DNA of 64,000 nucleotides from JAGOUA01 sp964645655 (GCA_964645655.1 CAZXZS010000001.1:434001-498000), one strand, 5' to 3'; positions 1-7,925 are shown, counted from the first letter of the stretch. Notes: generated from the letters alone by a model not told the origin. Program-made: numbers and translations.

Positions 1-1
1 T

Positions 2-286
2 ACGCTAACAACAAACCTTTGCTATCCAAGCAGCGACCATAAACTTCACCCAGAGCAAAATAGGGTCCTATCGCTTCACGAAGCGTTTTTACTGCACACG
101 CTCGATAAATTTGAATATGAATGGATTTTTGATGACGGAAAACATGCGCCTGATACGGTAATAACCGAAGTCATAGGAGAAAGCATCCCTCCAATGGGGG
201 TGTATATCGTTCTCGACCATTTGCTGAAGATAAAAGAAGGAAACGTCATCTTGCCAGAAAATCAGCAATTACGCTTGATCGATTGA
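2..286 (+). CDS. C5-cytosine DNA methyltransferase, C-terminal part
   Basis: This is the 3' end of an open frame that enters from the left edge, 94 codons plus TGA. Two blocks fit the end of C5-cytosine methyltransferases. One is NRVLSLHEAFLLHTL (motif IX-like, compare HRxLSxREAARLQ). The other is ITEVIGESIPPMGV (motif X-like, compare IGNAVPP), followed by a helix. Catalytic motifs I, IV and VI lie outside the window. The gene converges on the restriction-enzyme-like gene and overlaps its last 41 bp, which is expected for a type II R-M pair. It is AT-rich compared with the chromosome to the right, suggesting acquisition. Confidence 0.75.
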   Translation, partial: TLTTNLCYPSSDHKLHPEQNRVLSLHEAFLLHTLDKFEYEWIFDDGKHAPDTVITEVIGESIPPMGVYIVLDHLLKIKEGNVILPENQQLRLID

Positions 287-1028
287 ACGTATCGAAGAAT
301 GCCGCATACCTCGTGTCGTCGATGACGGCAAGCCAATTTTGGTACATTTTGAAAATTCCCCTTCTTGTCATGATGGATACGCTCGTCGTGCGACCGCCGC
401 CCTCTTTGGGTTGGACGATCTTTCCCCAGTCGTTTTCGTCTAAATCTTCACCAAAAAATACCGCGCAGATAATCGGTTTTTTATCAATGAAATCCCAATA
501 TAAACCAATTAAATTGGTAGTCTCTCTATGATGGGCTTTCCAGTCGTACCCTCTGGTAAACATGATTCGCTCATCTCCTATATCGGGCTTCCTGATTCCT
601 CGCTTTACGAAAAATGTTGGGTCGGGAACGCTCCCGCAAGTCGCTTTTACTTCAACCCCTCCTGTTTCAAAGCCGCTAAACGGACTTTTAGCTTGATTAT
701 TTGATTTTTGCTTATTCCATAATGACTCACCCTCCTCCGTCATAATGAGCAGGTCTGGATAGCCATCTTGATGAGGATTTTTCATCAATCTTCCGCGTGA
801 AGCTTCCGCTAGTGATCTTACGAACACTTCGCCAACAAAGGCGCTGAGGTTCCTCATGCCTAATATTTCAAAAAGCTCGGGGGCATTTTCATTCAACGCG
901 TTCATTTTTCCATTCGTAATGTCTAAAGCGTTTTTTATCATCTCGATCTCAATAAAAAGGGACTGGGACCTTCCTTTAACCGTAACGCCTTTAACGTTTT
1001 TTAAAATGTAGTCCATTCCTTTTCTCAT
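246..1028 (-). CDS. Putative type II restriction endonuclease (PD-(D/E)XK)
   Basis: 260 aa. It has a PD-(D/E)XK-type core: GYPDLLIM with P91-D92, then GGVEVKAT with E126-V-K128, about 34 residues apart; E67 in FVGEVF could be the helix acidic residue. I do not recognise the subtype or target site. ATG at 1028 overlaps the stop of the upstream XRE gene as ATGA, so the two are probably translationally coupled. The 3' end overlaps the convergent methyltransferase. Known biology: controller-nuclease operons facing the methyltransferase are common in type II systems. The nuclease role is inferred from motif plus context. Codon use is AT-rich, unlike the rest of the window. Confidence 0.7.
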   Translation of the reverse strand: MRKGMDYILKNVKGVTVKGRSQSLFIEIEMIKNALDITNGKMNALNENAPELFEILGMRNLSAFVGEVFVRSLAEASRGRLMKNPHQDGYPDLLIMTEEGESLWNKQKSNNQAKSPFSGFETGGVEVKATCGSVPDPTFFVKRGIRKPDIGDERIMFTRGYDWKAHHRETTNLIGLYWDFIDKKPIICAVFFGEDLDENDWGKIVQPKEGGGRTTSVSIMTRRGIFKMYQNWLAVIDDTRYAAFFDTFNRSSVIADFLAR

Positions 1029-1240
1029 ATTTCTTTGGTCAGCTCAGAAATGGATAAGCCTAAAGCCCTTGCGACGTTAGAAATATTTTCCAATGTTATA
1101 TTCTTTTCGGCTCTTTCAATCATTCCGATGTAAGTACGATGAACTCCTGCCTTGGAGGCGAGCTGCTCTTGAGAGAATCCGAGTCTCAATCTCTCCTCCC
1201 TTACTTTTCCTCCAAATTTTTCTAAAATTATTTTGCGCAT
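1025..1240 (-). CDS. XRE-family HTH controller (C) protein
   Basis: 71 aa, nearly all one HTH_3 domain (VREERLRLGFSQEQLASKAG, then HRTYIGMIERAEKN as recognition region). Size and position directly upstream of the nuclease gene match restriction-modification controller proteins, which bind a palindromic C-box, activate their own operon and delay nuclease expression. A perfect inverted repeat lies 36-66 nt upstream of its ATG. No convincing Shine-Dalgarno precedes the start, so it may be translated from a leaderless or short-leader transcript. Function is inferred from family and context. Confidence 0.8.
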   Translation of the reverse strand: MRKIILEKFGGKVREERLRLGFSQEQLASKAGVHRTYIGMIERAEKNITLENISNVARALGLSISELTKEI

Positions 1241-1275
1241 AATCTTATAAAAAGCTGGCTGTAGTATGTGATCCT

Positions 1276-1306
1276 GCTAACTATAGTTCTACATACTATA
1301 GTTAGC
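1276..1306. promoter_or_regulatory. Palindromic operator (C-box-like)
   Basis: Perfect inverted repeat: GCTAACTATAG (1276-1286), 9-nt spacer, CTATAGTTAGC (1296-1306). A partial third half-site (CTGTAGTATG, about 1259-1268) lies nearer the controller gene. On the minus strand TATAGT inside the repeat could act as a -10. The arrangement suits autoregulation by the XRE protein. From here to 1467 I see no other gene. Confidence 0.6.
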
Positions 1307-1467
1307 ACTCGCTCGAACCAACCAGCAAAATGTCTATTGCCTCTGATCTACCCAATAAATATTTCAACATCCCGTGAGATCAACTAAGGCGATTCGCAAG
1401 AGCTCGAGTCGCATTCATTCACGCAAAGCCGCTAACTGATACGGTGAACGGTAGTTTTCATGTAAAA

Positions 1468-1498
1468 TAATCATCCCTCCACGACGGAGGGATGATTA
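1468..1498 (-). terminator. Terminator of tRNA-Val
   Basis: Perfect 13-bp inverted repeat (1468-1480 and 1486-1498) directly after the tRNA 3' end, followed on the minus strand by ATTTTACAT. Confidence 0.75.
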
Positions 1499-1499
1499 A

Positions 1500-1576
1500 T
1501 GGTGGACGCTGAAGGGCTCGAACCTTCGGCCTTCTCGGTGTAAACGAGACGCTCTGACCAGCTGAGCTAAGCGTCC
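1500..1576 (-). tRNA. tRNA-Val (anticodon TAC)
   Basis: 77 nt including encoded CCA. Acceptor GGACGCT pairs with AGCGTCC; the D-arm, a 5-bp anticodon stem around loop TTTACAC (anticodon TAC) and a T-arm with GGTTCGAGCCC are all present. Confidence 0.95.
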
Positions 1577-1587
1577 TGGGTGCGGGG

Positions 1588-1616
1588 ATCCTAGCAAGAT
1601 CAGGCGCGAAAGACAA
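1588..1616 (-). promoter_or_regulatory. Promoter of tRNA-Val
   Basis: On the minus strand TTGTCT (1616-1611), 17-nt spacer, TAGGAT (1593-1588), ending 11 nt before the mature tRNA. Confidence 0.6.
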
Positions 1617-1654
1617 CGCGGGCAAAAAAAGAGGCGCTCGGTGCGGCGTCTGGT

Positions 1655-2337
1655 TCAGGTAAGGGTCTCGTGCGCCAGCCGGCGTAGGCGGTGCAGGGTG
1701 ACGAGGCAGCCCGCGTTCCAGCCGAAGAGGAGGACGGCCGTGATCGCGAGGAGCGGCCGTTGTCCGGGACCCGTGGCGGATCCCCACAGCGCCAGGGCGG
1801 CAGGACCGAACAGGCTCGCCGTCAGGGCGCCGACGGCGAGGCCGGCGCGGACGATCGACCGGAGGCCGCGGAGGGCCTTGTGTGTGGCGAGGATCTGGCC
1901 CGTGCGCGTGTCGAGGAGGCGCTCGAGGTCTTCCGTCGTGGACGGGCCGGGCGCTTGGGCGTCCTGCGCGGTGGTCGGCGGGGTCGGCGATCGGGGGACG
2001 ATCGAGCTTCGCTTCGGCTCGTCCATGGCCTGCAGCCAGCGCCACTGCAAGAGGAGCCAGGCGACGGCCATCAGGGCGGCGAAGGTGGCGATCCCCATCA
2101 GGAGGCCGTCCTGGAAGCCGCTCAGCGCGATGCCCAGGGAGGGGAGGAGGAGCCGGGCCACGGTCGCGCCCAGGCTGAACCCGAGGCTCGCGAACGCGAG
2201 CGCTTGGGACAGCCGGTCGAGCCGGTCCAGCTCGTTGCGCAGGCGCGGCGCGTCGCTCGCCCGGTCGATGAGGACCTGGCGGACGGGTTCGGGGGGTGTT
2301 CCGAAGGGAGGATGGCCGTTTCCGTATCGCTGGTCAT
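1655..2337 (-). pseudogene. Membrane protein gene with apparent frameshift
   Basis: The membrane-protein frame is open but has no good start. Its only listed-type start is a GTG at 2161 in mid-sequence. A well-placed ATG at 2337 opens another frame (MTSDTETAILPSEHPP) that becomes low-complexity after the C6 run at 2291-2296. Adding one C there fuses the two into one protein of about 227 aa: a soluble, charged N-terminus and three hydrophobic segments (around LLPSLGIALSGFQDGLLMG, the AGLAVGALTASLFGPAALAL region, and LLAITAVLLFGWNAGCLV). Either the C-run is miscounted, ribosomes slip there, or the gene is broken. No family recognised. It lies 31 bp after the small lipoprotein gene, probably in one transcript. 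Confidence 0.5.
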
Positions 2338-2368
2338 GGGCGTTTCTCTTTTACGTGTTGGCGCCGCT

Positions 2369-2620
2369 TCAACGCGACTGGCTGGGGCCCACGTCGAAGA
2401 TGAGGGCCGGGTCGATGTCCTTGCACGGCACGTAGGTGACGTGGCGGCGGCCGCTCGCCGCCGAGAATTCCGCGAAGCAGAGGTCGTAGCCGTTGCGGTT
2501 GCGTACGCGGAAGTAGCTCACCGTCTGGGTCACCGCGTTGGCGGTCTCCTCGACCGACGGCTTGCAGCTCGCCAGGTGCGCGATGGCAACGGCGAACGCG
2601 AAGCAGAGCATGTGTCTCAT
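2369..2620 (-). CDS. Small putative lipoprotein
   Basis: 83 aa. The chosen ATG at 2620 has AAGGATCG upstream and begins a lipoprotein signal: MRHMLCFAFAVAIAHLASCK with lipobox LASC (C19). The mature part of about 65 aa contains VTYVPCKDIDP and two more Cys. An in-frame start 36 codons upstream would put a non-signal sequence before the signal peptide and is less likely. Predicted location is the outer face of the cytoplasmic membrane. No family recognised. It precedes the frameshifted membrane-protein gene. Confidence 0.6.
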   Translation of the reverse strand: MRHMLCFAFAVAIAHLASCKPSVEETANAVTQTVSYFRVRNRNGYDLCFAEFSAASGRRHVTYVPCKDIDPALIFDVGPSQSR

Positions 2621-2795
2621 GGCTTTTCGATCCTTCCCGTGTTCGCCCGAAAACCAGCCGCCACGGTAGCATCGAACGGGCATCCTGTCAAGGATGAAAA
2701 AGGGGCGCCGGTGGACGTCGGGAAACAAACGCGCTCTAGGCGGAGGGTTAAAAAGTTCGCTATTTTAGCGAAATTATTGCTTGGCGTTCGGCGTA

Positions 2796-2824
2796 TTGCG
2801 AAGTTCGCGATAGCCTGCTAAGGT
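2796..2824 (+). promoter_or_regulatory. Promoter of tRNA-Leu(GAG)
   Basis: TTGCGA (2796-2801), 17-nt spacer, TAAGGT (2819-2824), 23 nt before the mature tRNA. Confidence 0.5.
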
Positions 2825-2847
2825 GCGCGTCGTCACGTCATCCCTCT

Positions 2848-2934
2848 GCTGGGGTGGTGAAACTGGCAGACACACTACCTTGAGGTGGTAGCGCCCGAAA
2901 GGGCATGGAGGTTCAAGTCCTCTCCCCAGCACCA
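2848..2934 (+). tRNA. tRNA-Leu (anticodon GAG)
   Basis: 87 nt with encoded CCA. Class II tRNA with a long variable arm (GCGCCCGAAAGGGCAT). Anticodon stem CTACC/GGTAG around loop TTGAGGT gives GAG. Acceptor GCTGGGG pairs with CCCCAGC. Confidence 0.95.
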
Positions 2935-2971
2935 TACGAAAAACCCGCTATCCGGCGGGTTTTTCGTATGG
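2932..2971. terminator. Terminator after tRNA-Leu
   Basis: 17-bp inverted repeat (2932-2948 and 2955-2971) beginning in the tRNA CCA; core ACCCGC/GCGGGT with A- and T-runs, so it could work in both directions. Confidence 0.85.
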
Positions 2972-2974
2972 TGC

Positions 2975-3003
2975 TCGACGTGGATGCGTGATGCTGGTAT
3001 AAT
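2975..3003 (+). promoter_or_regulatory. Promoter with consensus -10
   Basis: TCGACG (2975-2980), 17-nt spacer, TATAAT (2998-3003). The ATG at 3010 is only 6 nt downstream, so the mRNA should be leaderless. Confidence 0.7.
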
Positions 3004-3009
3004 CGACCC

Positions 3010-3660
3010 ATGAACGAGCGCTCATTATCGGAGGGAGGAGGCTATCCCCTGGACCTTCCTGAACTCCCCGCAAAAACGACGAGATGCATCGCGAAGCTCT
3101 TGTCTGTTCGTGATTCCCTTGCACGGCATGAAGAAATGGCGCCCCGAGTCGAGCTTCTCGATCGTGTCATCGACGCCCTCCACCGGCATCCGCTTCCGGT
3201 CGTCGAGGCTTGGGACTCGCCGGAGGAGCCCTGGTTACGCGAGGCCATTGAGGCCGGAGTTGTTCCCGCAAAAGACTATTTTTACGTTCTTGATCTCCTT
3301 ACGAACGAAGCGAGGGATGACGCCGCTGAGGCCTGGCACCGGCATCTGCTTCAGGCGATGGATGCTCAAGAACGCGAGGTCCCGCTGCCTGCGCAATACG
3401 AAGCCGACCCAAATGGCCCGAGTCCCTATGATCGCTTGCGAGCCGCCCTGCGCGTCTTGCCTGATAACCCCAGGGAAATGATGGGTGACGTATGGCTCTA
3501 TCGGGCCGTTCGCTTGGGGCTCTTGCCTCGGGAGCGGCGAGGTCGATACCTGGACATTTTCCTGAACGTTCGCGAAAAGGCTCGATTTCTTCGAGAGACG
3601 GAAGACGAGCGACGCTGGGCGGCGATCCGCGCCTCTCGGGAGCGGCCATTCGATGAGTGA
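3010..3660 (+). CDS. Unrecognised soluble protein
   Basis: 216 aa, no signal peptide or membrane segment; charged, Arg/Glu/Leu-rich and probably helical, with a Pro-containing middle (YEADPNGPSPYDRL). I do not recognise a family. The start is fixed by a strong promoter whose predicted initiation site coincides with the ATG. A hairpin terminator follows before the ligA promoter, so this is a single-gene unit. Confidence 0.7.
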   Translation: MNERSLSEGGGYPLDLPELPAKTTRCIAKLLSVRDSLARHEEMAPRVELLDRVIDALHRHPLPVVEAWDSPEEPWLREAIEAGVVPAKDYFYVLDLLTNEARDDAAEAWHRHLLQAMDAQEREVPLPAQYEADPNGPSPYDRLRAALRVLPDNPREMMGDVWLYRAVRLGLLPRERRGRYLDIFLNVREKARFLRETEDERRWAAIRASRERPFDE

Positions 3661-3698
3661 CGGTACGCCTCCGCTTGATCTCACGCGTGCGCGGTTTT

Positions 3699-3722
3699 CC
3701 ATCCGGCCTCTTGGCCGGATGG
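3699..3722 (+). terminator. Terminator between 3660 and ligA
   Basis: CCATCCGGCC, TCTT loop, GGCCGGATGG, then TTTCGTT. Confidence 0.75.
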
Positions 3723-3745
3723 TTTCGTTCTCGATCGGCCTTCCG

Positions 3746-3774
3746 TTGCCAGGCCTGTTCCCGCTCCCTACAAT
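3746..3774 (+). promoter_or_regulatory. ligA promoter
   Basis: TTGCCA (3746-3751), 17-nt spacer, TACAAT (3769-3774). The ligA ATG is 9 nt downstream, leaving almost no 5' leader and no Shine-Dalgarno. Confidence 0.7.
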
Positions 3775-3783
3775 CCTCCGCAT

Positions 3784-5859
3784 ATGCTTTCCCGTCGTGA
3801 GGCCGAAGCGCGCCTGCCGAAATTGCGCGAAGCCATCGAGCGCTACCGCTACGAGTACCACGTCCTCGACCGGCTTTCGATTCCCGAAGCGGCGTTGGAT
3901 AGCCTCAAGCATGAGCTGTATACGCTCGAGCAGGCCTACCCCGACCTCATCACCGCCGATTCGCCGACGCAGCGGGTGGCAGGGAAGGCGCTTGAGGGGT
4001 TCGTGAAGGTGTCGCACCAGGCCCCGATGCTTTCGATCGAGGACGCCTTCTCCTTTGAGGAGGTCCAGGCCTGGGCCGAGCGCCTGCGCAAGCTGCGCCC
4101 GGACGCGACGTTCGATTTTTTTGCGGAGATCAAGATGGACGGCTTGGCCGTCTCGCTGGTGTACGAGCGGAACGCGCTCACGCGGGCGGCGACCCGCGGC
4201 GATGGGCGGATCGGGGAGGACGTGACCCATAACGTGCGGACGATCGAGGCGTTGCCGCTGACGTTGCGCGTTCCGGAAGAGGCGGAAATCCGGGCGTTCC
4301 TCAAGCGGTTCGCGGGAGCGCTCGACGAGGCGCGCGTCCGCGAGCTGTTTTCTGGCCGTCTGCCCCGCTTGGAGGTCCGGGGCGAGGTCTTCATGACCCG
4401 TCAGCAGCTCGAGCGCCTGAACAAGAAATTGGAAGCGCGCGGCGAGCCGAAGCTCGCGAATCCGCGGAACGCTTCGGCGGGCTCGTTGCGCCAGCTCGAC
4501 CCGGCCGTCGCTGCCGAGCGCGGCCTCTCGTTTTATGGCTACGCCTTCGTCGGCGACTATGGCCTCACGACCCATGAGCAGGCCCATGCGGCACTGACGC
4601 TGCTCGGCATCCCGCAGAACCCGCTGCACGCGTACTGCCGGACGCTCGAGGAGGTGGCCGCCTTTCAGGAGAGGGTCGGCAAGCGGCGCGAGAAATTGCC
4701 GTATTGGCTCGACGGGATCGTCGTGAACGTCAACGATGACGAGCTGTTCAAGGGGCTCGGCATCATCGGCAAGACCTGGCGTGCCGCGGTCGCGTGGAAA
4801 TATCCGGCGGAGCAGGTGACGACGCGCGTGAACGACATCCTCGTATCCGTGGGGCGGACGGGCGTGTTGACGCCGGTGGCGGCCCTCGAGCCCGTCAGCG
4901 TGGCCGGGACGACCGTGAGCCGCGCCAGCCTGCATAATGAGGATGAGATCGAACGGCTCGGGGTGCGGATCGGCGATACGGTCATCATCGAGAAGGCGGG
5001 GGACATCATCCCGAAGGTGATCCGCGTGCTGACGGAACTGCGTACGGGCAAGGAAACGCGGTTCAAGATGCCGACGACGTGCCCCATGTGCGGCTCGGCC
5101 GTCTCGCGCGGGGAGGGGGAGGTGGCGACGGTCTGCCGCAACCGGAGCTGTTTTGCGCAGGAATTGGCGCGCTTGCTGCATTTCGTGAGCCGTTCCGCCG
5201 TGGACATCCGCGGCCTCGGCGACAAGATCGTGGAGCAGCTCCTGCAGGCCGGGCTCGTGTCGGAACCGGCCGATTTCTACCAGCTCAAGAAAGGGGATTT
5301 CCTCGCCTTGGAAGGGTTCGCGGACGTGTCCTCCGAAAAGCTCGTCAAGGAAATCCAGCAACGGCGGACGATCCCGCTCGCGCGCTTCCTGTTTGCGCTT
5401 GGGATCCGTCATGTCGGCGAACGGACGGCGCAAGACCTGGCGCGGACCTTCGGGACGTGGGACGCGTTCGCCGAAGCGGCTCCGGAGCAGCTGTTTTCCA
5501 TCAGCGGCATCGGGGAAGTCGTCGCGCAGGCGCTGACCGAATTCCTCAAGGACCCGCAAGAGCGGGCCCGCGTCCGCCACCTGCTCAAGCAGGTCACGGT
5601 CGAGCCGGCCGGGGCGCCGCAGGTCGGCCCGCTGTCGGGGACGGTGTGGGTGTTCACGGGCACCCTTGCCGCGATGTCCCGCGAGGAGGCGAAGGCGCGC
5701 GTGCAGGCCTTGGGCGCGGAGGCCGGCGAAAGCGTCACGAAAGCGACGACCCATGTCGTGGCGGGTGAGGCGGCCGGATCAAAGGCCGAAAAGGCGAAGA
5801 AGTTGGGGATCCCGGTATGGGATGAGGCGCGGTTCTTGCGGGAGATTGGGGAAAAATGA
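3784..5859 (+). CDS. ligA: NAD-dependent DNA ligase LigA
   Basis: 691 aa, slightly longer than the usual ~670. It seals nicks in duplex DNA in replication and repair using NAD+. N-terminal Ia helices, then the adenylation domain with KMDG and catalytic K117 (EIKMDGLAVSLVYE). After the OB fold comes a four-Cys zinc finger (CPMCG...CRNRSC), helix-hairpin-helix repeats, and a C-terminal BRCT domain (VWVFTGTLAAMSREEAKARV). A stretch of about 25 extra residues (EIRAFLKRFAGALDEARVRE) sits before LEVRGEVFM and accounts for the extra length. Its promoter lies directly before the ATG. All signature residues look intact. Confidence 0.98.
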   Translation: MLSRREAEARLPKLREAIERYRYEYHVLDRLSIPEAALDSLKHELYTLEQAYPDLITADSPTQRVAGKALEGFVKVSHQAPMLSIEDAFSFEEVQAWAERLRKLRPDATFDFFAEIKMDGLAVSLVYERNALTRAATRGDGRIGEDVTHNVRTIEALPLTLRVPEEAEIRAFLKRFAGALDEARVRELFSGRLPRLEVRGEVFMTRQQLERLNKKLEARGEPKLANPRNASAGSLRQLDPAVAAERGLSFYGYAFVGDYGLTTHEQAHAALTLLGIPQNPLHAYCRTLEEVAAFQERVGKRREKLPYWLDGIVVNVNDDELFKGLGIIGKTWRAAVAWKYPAEQVTTRVNDILVSVGRTGVLTPVAALEPVSVAGTTVSRASLHNEDEIERLGVRIGDTVIIEKAGDIIPKVIRVLTELRTGKETRFKMPTTCPMCGSAVSRGEGEVATVCRNRSCFAQELARLLHFVSRSAVDIRGLGDKIVEQLLQAGLVSEPADFYQLKKGDFLALEGFADVSSEKLVKEIQQRRTIPLARFLFALGIRHVGERTAQDLARTFGTWDAFAEAAPEQLFSISGIGEVVAQALTEFLKDPQERARVRHLLKQVTVEPAGAPQVGPLSGTVWVFTGTLAAMSREEAKARVQALGAEAGESVTKATTHVVAGEAAGSKAEKAKKLGIPVWDEARFLREIGEK

Positions 5860-5897
5860 TACGTTTCCGAAACGGAACCCGCTCAAGGAGGTGACCC

Positions 5898-6164
5898 ATG
5901 CCGAAACTGTGGATGGATGAGTCCGGAGATGACGAGCCGGGCGTATTGGAGGAGGCCCGATGCGATCCCATGAGGATCTTCGAGCCTAGGCGCGAAGACC
6001 CGTTCGCGTTCCTGTTCCTGGAGCCGGTCACGGATCCCGCGCCGGCAGGTGGCCGTCCCGACCTCTCGGGGACGGCCTGCCCTGGGTGTGGGGAGGCGGA
6101 CCGGTGCCCCTGTTGCCAGAAGTGCCAGGTCTGCTTCTCATGCCCGTGCAACGAGGGGTTCTAG
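5898..6164 (+). CDS. Small Cys-rich protein
   Basis: 88 aa with a strong Shine-Dalgarno (AAGGAGGTGACCC). The first 55 residues are acidic and unremarkable. The C-terminus packs nine Cys into 25 residues (ACPGCGEADRCPCC, then QKCQVCFSCPC). This looks like a metal-binding knuckle or zinc-ribbon-like cluster rather than an Fe-S ferredoxin, but I recognise no family. It is downstream of ligA (38 nt) and may be cotranscribed; its own terminator follows. Confidence 0.65.
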   Translation: MPKLWMDESGDDEPGVLEEARCDPMRIFEPRREDPFAFLFLEPVTDPAPAGGRPDLSGTACPGCGEADRCPCCQKCQVCFSCPCNEGF

Positions 6165-6173
6165 AGGGCGCTG

Positions 6174-6194
6174 ACCGCTTGCAGGCGGTTTTTT
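6174..6194 (+). terminator. Terminator of the Cys-rich gene
   Basis: ACCGC, loop TTGCAG, GCGGT, then a six-T run. Confidence 0.75.
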
Positions 6195-6217
6195 CGTCTC
6201 GCGGCACCACAAGGAAG

Positions 6218-6240
6218 ACGCCTGCTCAGGCGGCAGGCGT
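6218..6240 (-). terminator. Hairpin at the 3' end of the leftward gene
   Basis: ACGCCTGC / GCAGGCGT stem whose loop holds the TGA of the leftward gene. The following T-tract is weak (CTTCCTTG). Confidence 0.5.
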
Positions 6241-7323
6241 TTTGCGGACCTCTTCCCAGGCGGCGGTGATCTCTTCCCGATCAAGCAGCCGATGCAGCGC
6301 TCCGCGGAAGACCGCTTCTTTTTGTTGGGCGTTGTTCCAAAAACGCAAGGGTCCTCCCGGCGGTTTCCCGGCCTTTTCCCAGGCGTGGACGCTTTCTGCC
6401 GGCCCGCTCTCGACGGTCATGAGGACGATATCGTCGTATTCGTCGCGGAAGCGTCGTTTTGCCGCGTCGACCTGGCGATGCTTGCGCGCCTGCGCGTCGG
6501 GGCTCGTGTTGAGCGTGATCTGGACGCCGAAATGCCCGTGGGCCTGGGGGTCGTGCCGGACGCGCACGCCGCGGCGCCAATCGTTGACGCGGAGACAGAG
6601 GTCGACCTTCTGCTCGATGTCCTGGTGGACATCGGTCCGTTCGAACATGATGGGGAGGTCGGGATGGTCCAGGCACCACTTGCGGAACTGGGAAGCGATC
6701 ATCTTCTCCGTAAGGATGCCGTCGCGTTGGCGCTCCTTGCCTTGCTCCATGAGGCTTTCGCGATACGCGTCCTGGACGAGCGTGTCCATCCGCTGGTCGC
6801 CGAGGGCTTTCGCGTAGAGCTGCTGGTCGGTCAGGCGTTCGACCTCGTGCCGGGCGCGGGCGACGGCGTAGTGCTTGCGGAGGCGTTTCGGGACTTGGGG
6901 GTCGAGGACATAACCGACGCCCCAGTCGAGGTCAACGAGCAGGTCGGTGAGCGAGACGGGCGTGGTGACTTGGCGCGTGAACCGGCGTCCGCGCGCGTCC
7001 GTGGCGGTTTCCTCACGGGTCCAGACGAGCTGGCCGTCCTTGAACGTGATGGTGCGCAGGTCTTTCGGCGCCTCGAGACGTTTTCCCTCCTCGATGGCGG
7101 CAAGCTCTTTTTTCAGGCGCTGCATCGTGCCGAGCTTCTTGCGTTGCAGCTCATAGATGGCCTCGTGCGTCCGCTCGTCGCTCGTGAAGAATTCGGCCGC
7201 TCCCGAGAAGGCCGTTCGTTTCGCTTCCTCGACGCGTTCGCGATCCGCGGGGCCATGTATTTTTCGTTGGGCCTTGGCGATGCCGTGCAGCAGGCCGAGT
7301 TCGCGTTCGAAGCTGGGAAGCAT
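6226..7323 (-). CDS. Unrecognised protein, possible nuclease-like core
   Basis: 365 aa, highly charged, no membrane segments. Coiled, basic N-terminal half (AIYELQRKKLGTMQRLKKEL). A C-terminal region has DIEQKVDLCLRVNDW followed by HFGVQITLNTS; the acidic-hydrophobic then V-Q-I-T pattern vaguely recalls divergent PD-(D/E)XK folds, but this is only suggestive. The ATG at 7323 is chosen because an extended -10 (TGCTATACT, hexamer 7337-7332) lies 8 nt upstream; a start six codons earlier would overlap that box. Convergent with the Cys-rich gene, divergent from the next. Confidence 0.65.
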   Translation of the reverse strand: MLPSFERELGLLHGIAKAQRKIHGPADRERVEEAKRTAFSGAAEFFTSDERTHEAIYELQRKKLGTMQRLKKELAAIEEGKRLEAPKDLRTITFKDGQLVWTREETATDARGRRFTRQVTTPVSLTDLLVDLDWGVGYVLDPQVPKRLRKHYAVARARHEVERLTDQQLYAKALGDQRMDTLVQDAYRESLMEQGKERQRDGILTEKMIASQFRKWCLDHPDLPIMFERTDVHQDIEQKVDLCLRVNDWRRGVRVRHDPQAHGHFGVQITLNTSPDAQARKHRQVDAAKRRFRDEYDDIVLMTVESGPAESVHAWEKAGKPPGGPLRFWNNAQQKEAVFRGALHRLLDREEITAAWEEVRKTPAA

Positions 7324-7416
7324 ACCCGGGCAGTATAGCATGGCCGCCCCTGGACGGATGCGCGGTTTCGTTGCATGATTTTCCTTAGGAGGCCCGGTTT
7401 TCCCGGGAACGTTCCC

Positions 7417-7842
7417 ATGTCAAACGAACTTCAGACGATCGTCACCGAACTGCGGGCGCTGATCGCGGCCCCAGAGGGCGCCACGGCCCTCAAGGCCTTC
7501 CTGAGGGCCTTCCGGAGCCGCCGCCAAGTCGCGTGGCTGCACGAGAGCGCCCAGCTCACCCCTGATCCTGCCGAGGCCTGCGCCGAGGCCCTGCAGACGG
7601 CCCTGCGCTGCTATCGCGGCGACGCCTTTCCGCCGCTCGTCGGCCGCGTCACCGTCGACGTCGCGAGTCCGCTCGAGGCGGCCCTGCCCCACGTCACCTC
7701 CGACGTCGCTGCCCGCGATTTCCTGGGGACGGTGCGGCGGGTCCCGTCCGACCGGTCGCTGCGCGAGCGCCTGCTCGACGCCCTCCGGCAATACGCCGAC
7801 GACGACCGCAAGAACATCGGCCGCTCGGCCGACCCTTGGTGA
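7417..7842 (+). CDS. Unrecognised small soluble protein
   Basis: 141 aa, Ala/Leu/Arg-rich, predicted helical, no signal or TM segment. ATG at 7417 is preferred over an in-frame ATG 14 codons upstream because conserved-looking amphipathic sequence starts here (MSNELQTIVTELRALIAA). A TAGGAGG sits further upstream (about 7383-7389), nearer the earlier ATG, so the start is uncertain. It ends at a strong terminator before tgt. Confidence 0.5.
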   Translation: MSNELQTIVTELRALIAAPEGATALKAFLRAFRSRRQVAWLHESAQLTPDPAEACAEALQTALRCYRGDAFPPLVGRVTVDVASPLEAALPHVTSDVAARDFLGTVRRVPSDRSLRERLLDALRQYADDDRKNIGRSADPW

Positions 7843-7868
7843 GCGCCCCTACTGGGCGCGTTTTTTAT
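7843..7868 (+). terminator. Terminator before tgt
   Basis: GCGCCC, 5-nt loop, GGGCGC, then a T-run, immediately after the upstream stop codon. Confidence 0.85.
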
Positions 7869-7925
7869 TCGCTTGCGGCAGCATCCCACTGGACAAGGTT
7901 CCCGGTTCTTGCCATCCTCCCTCCT

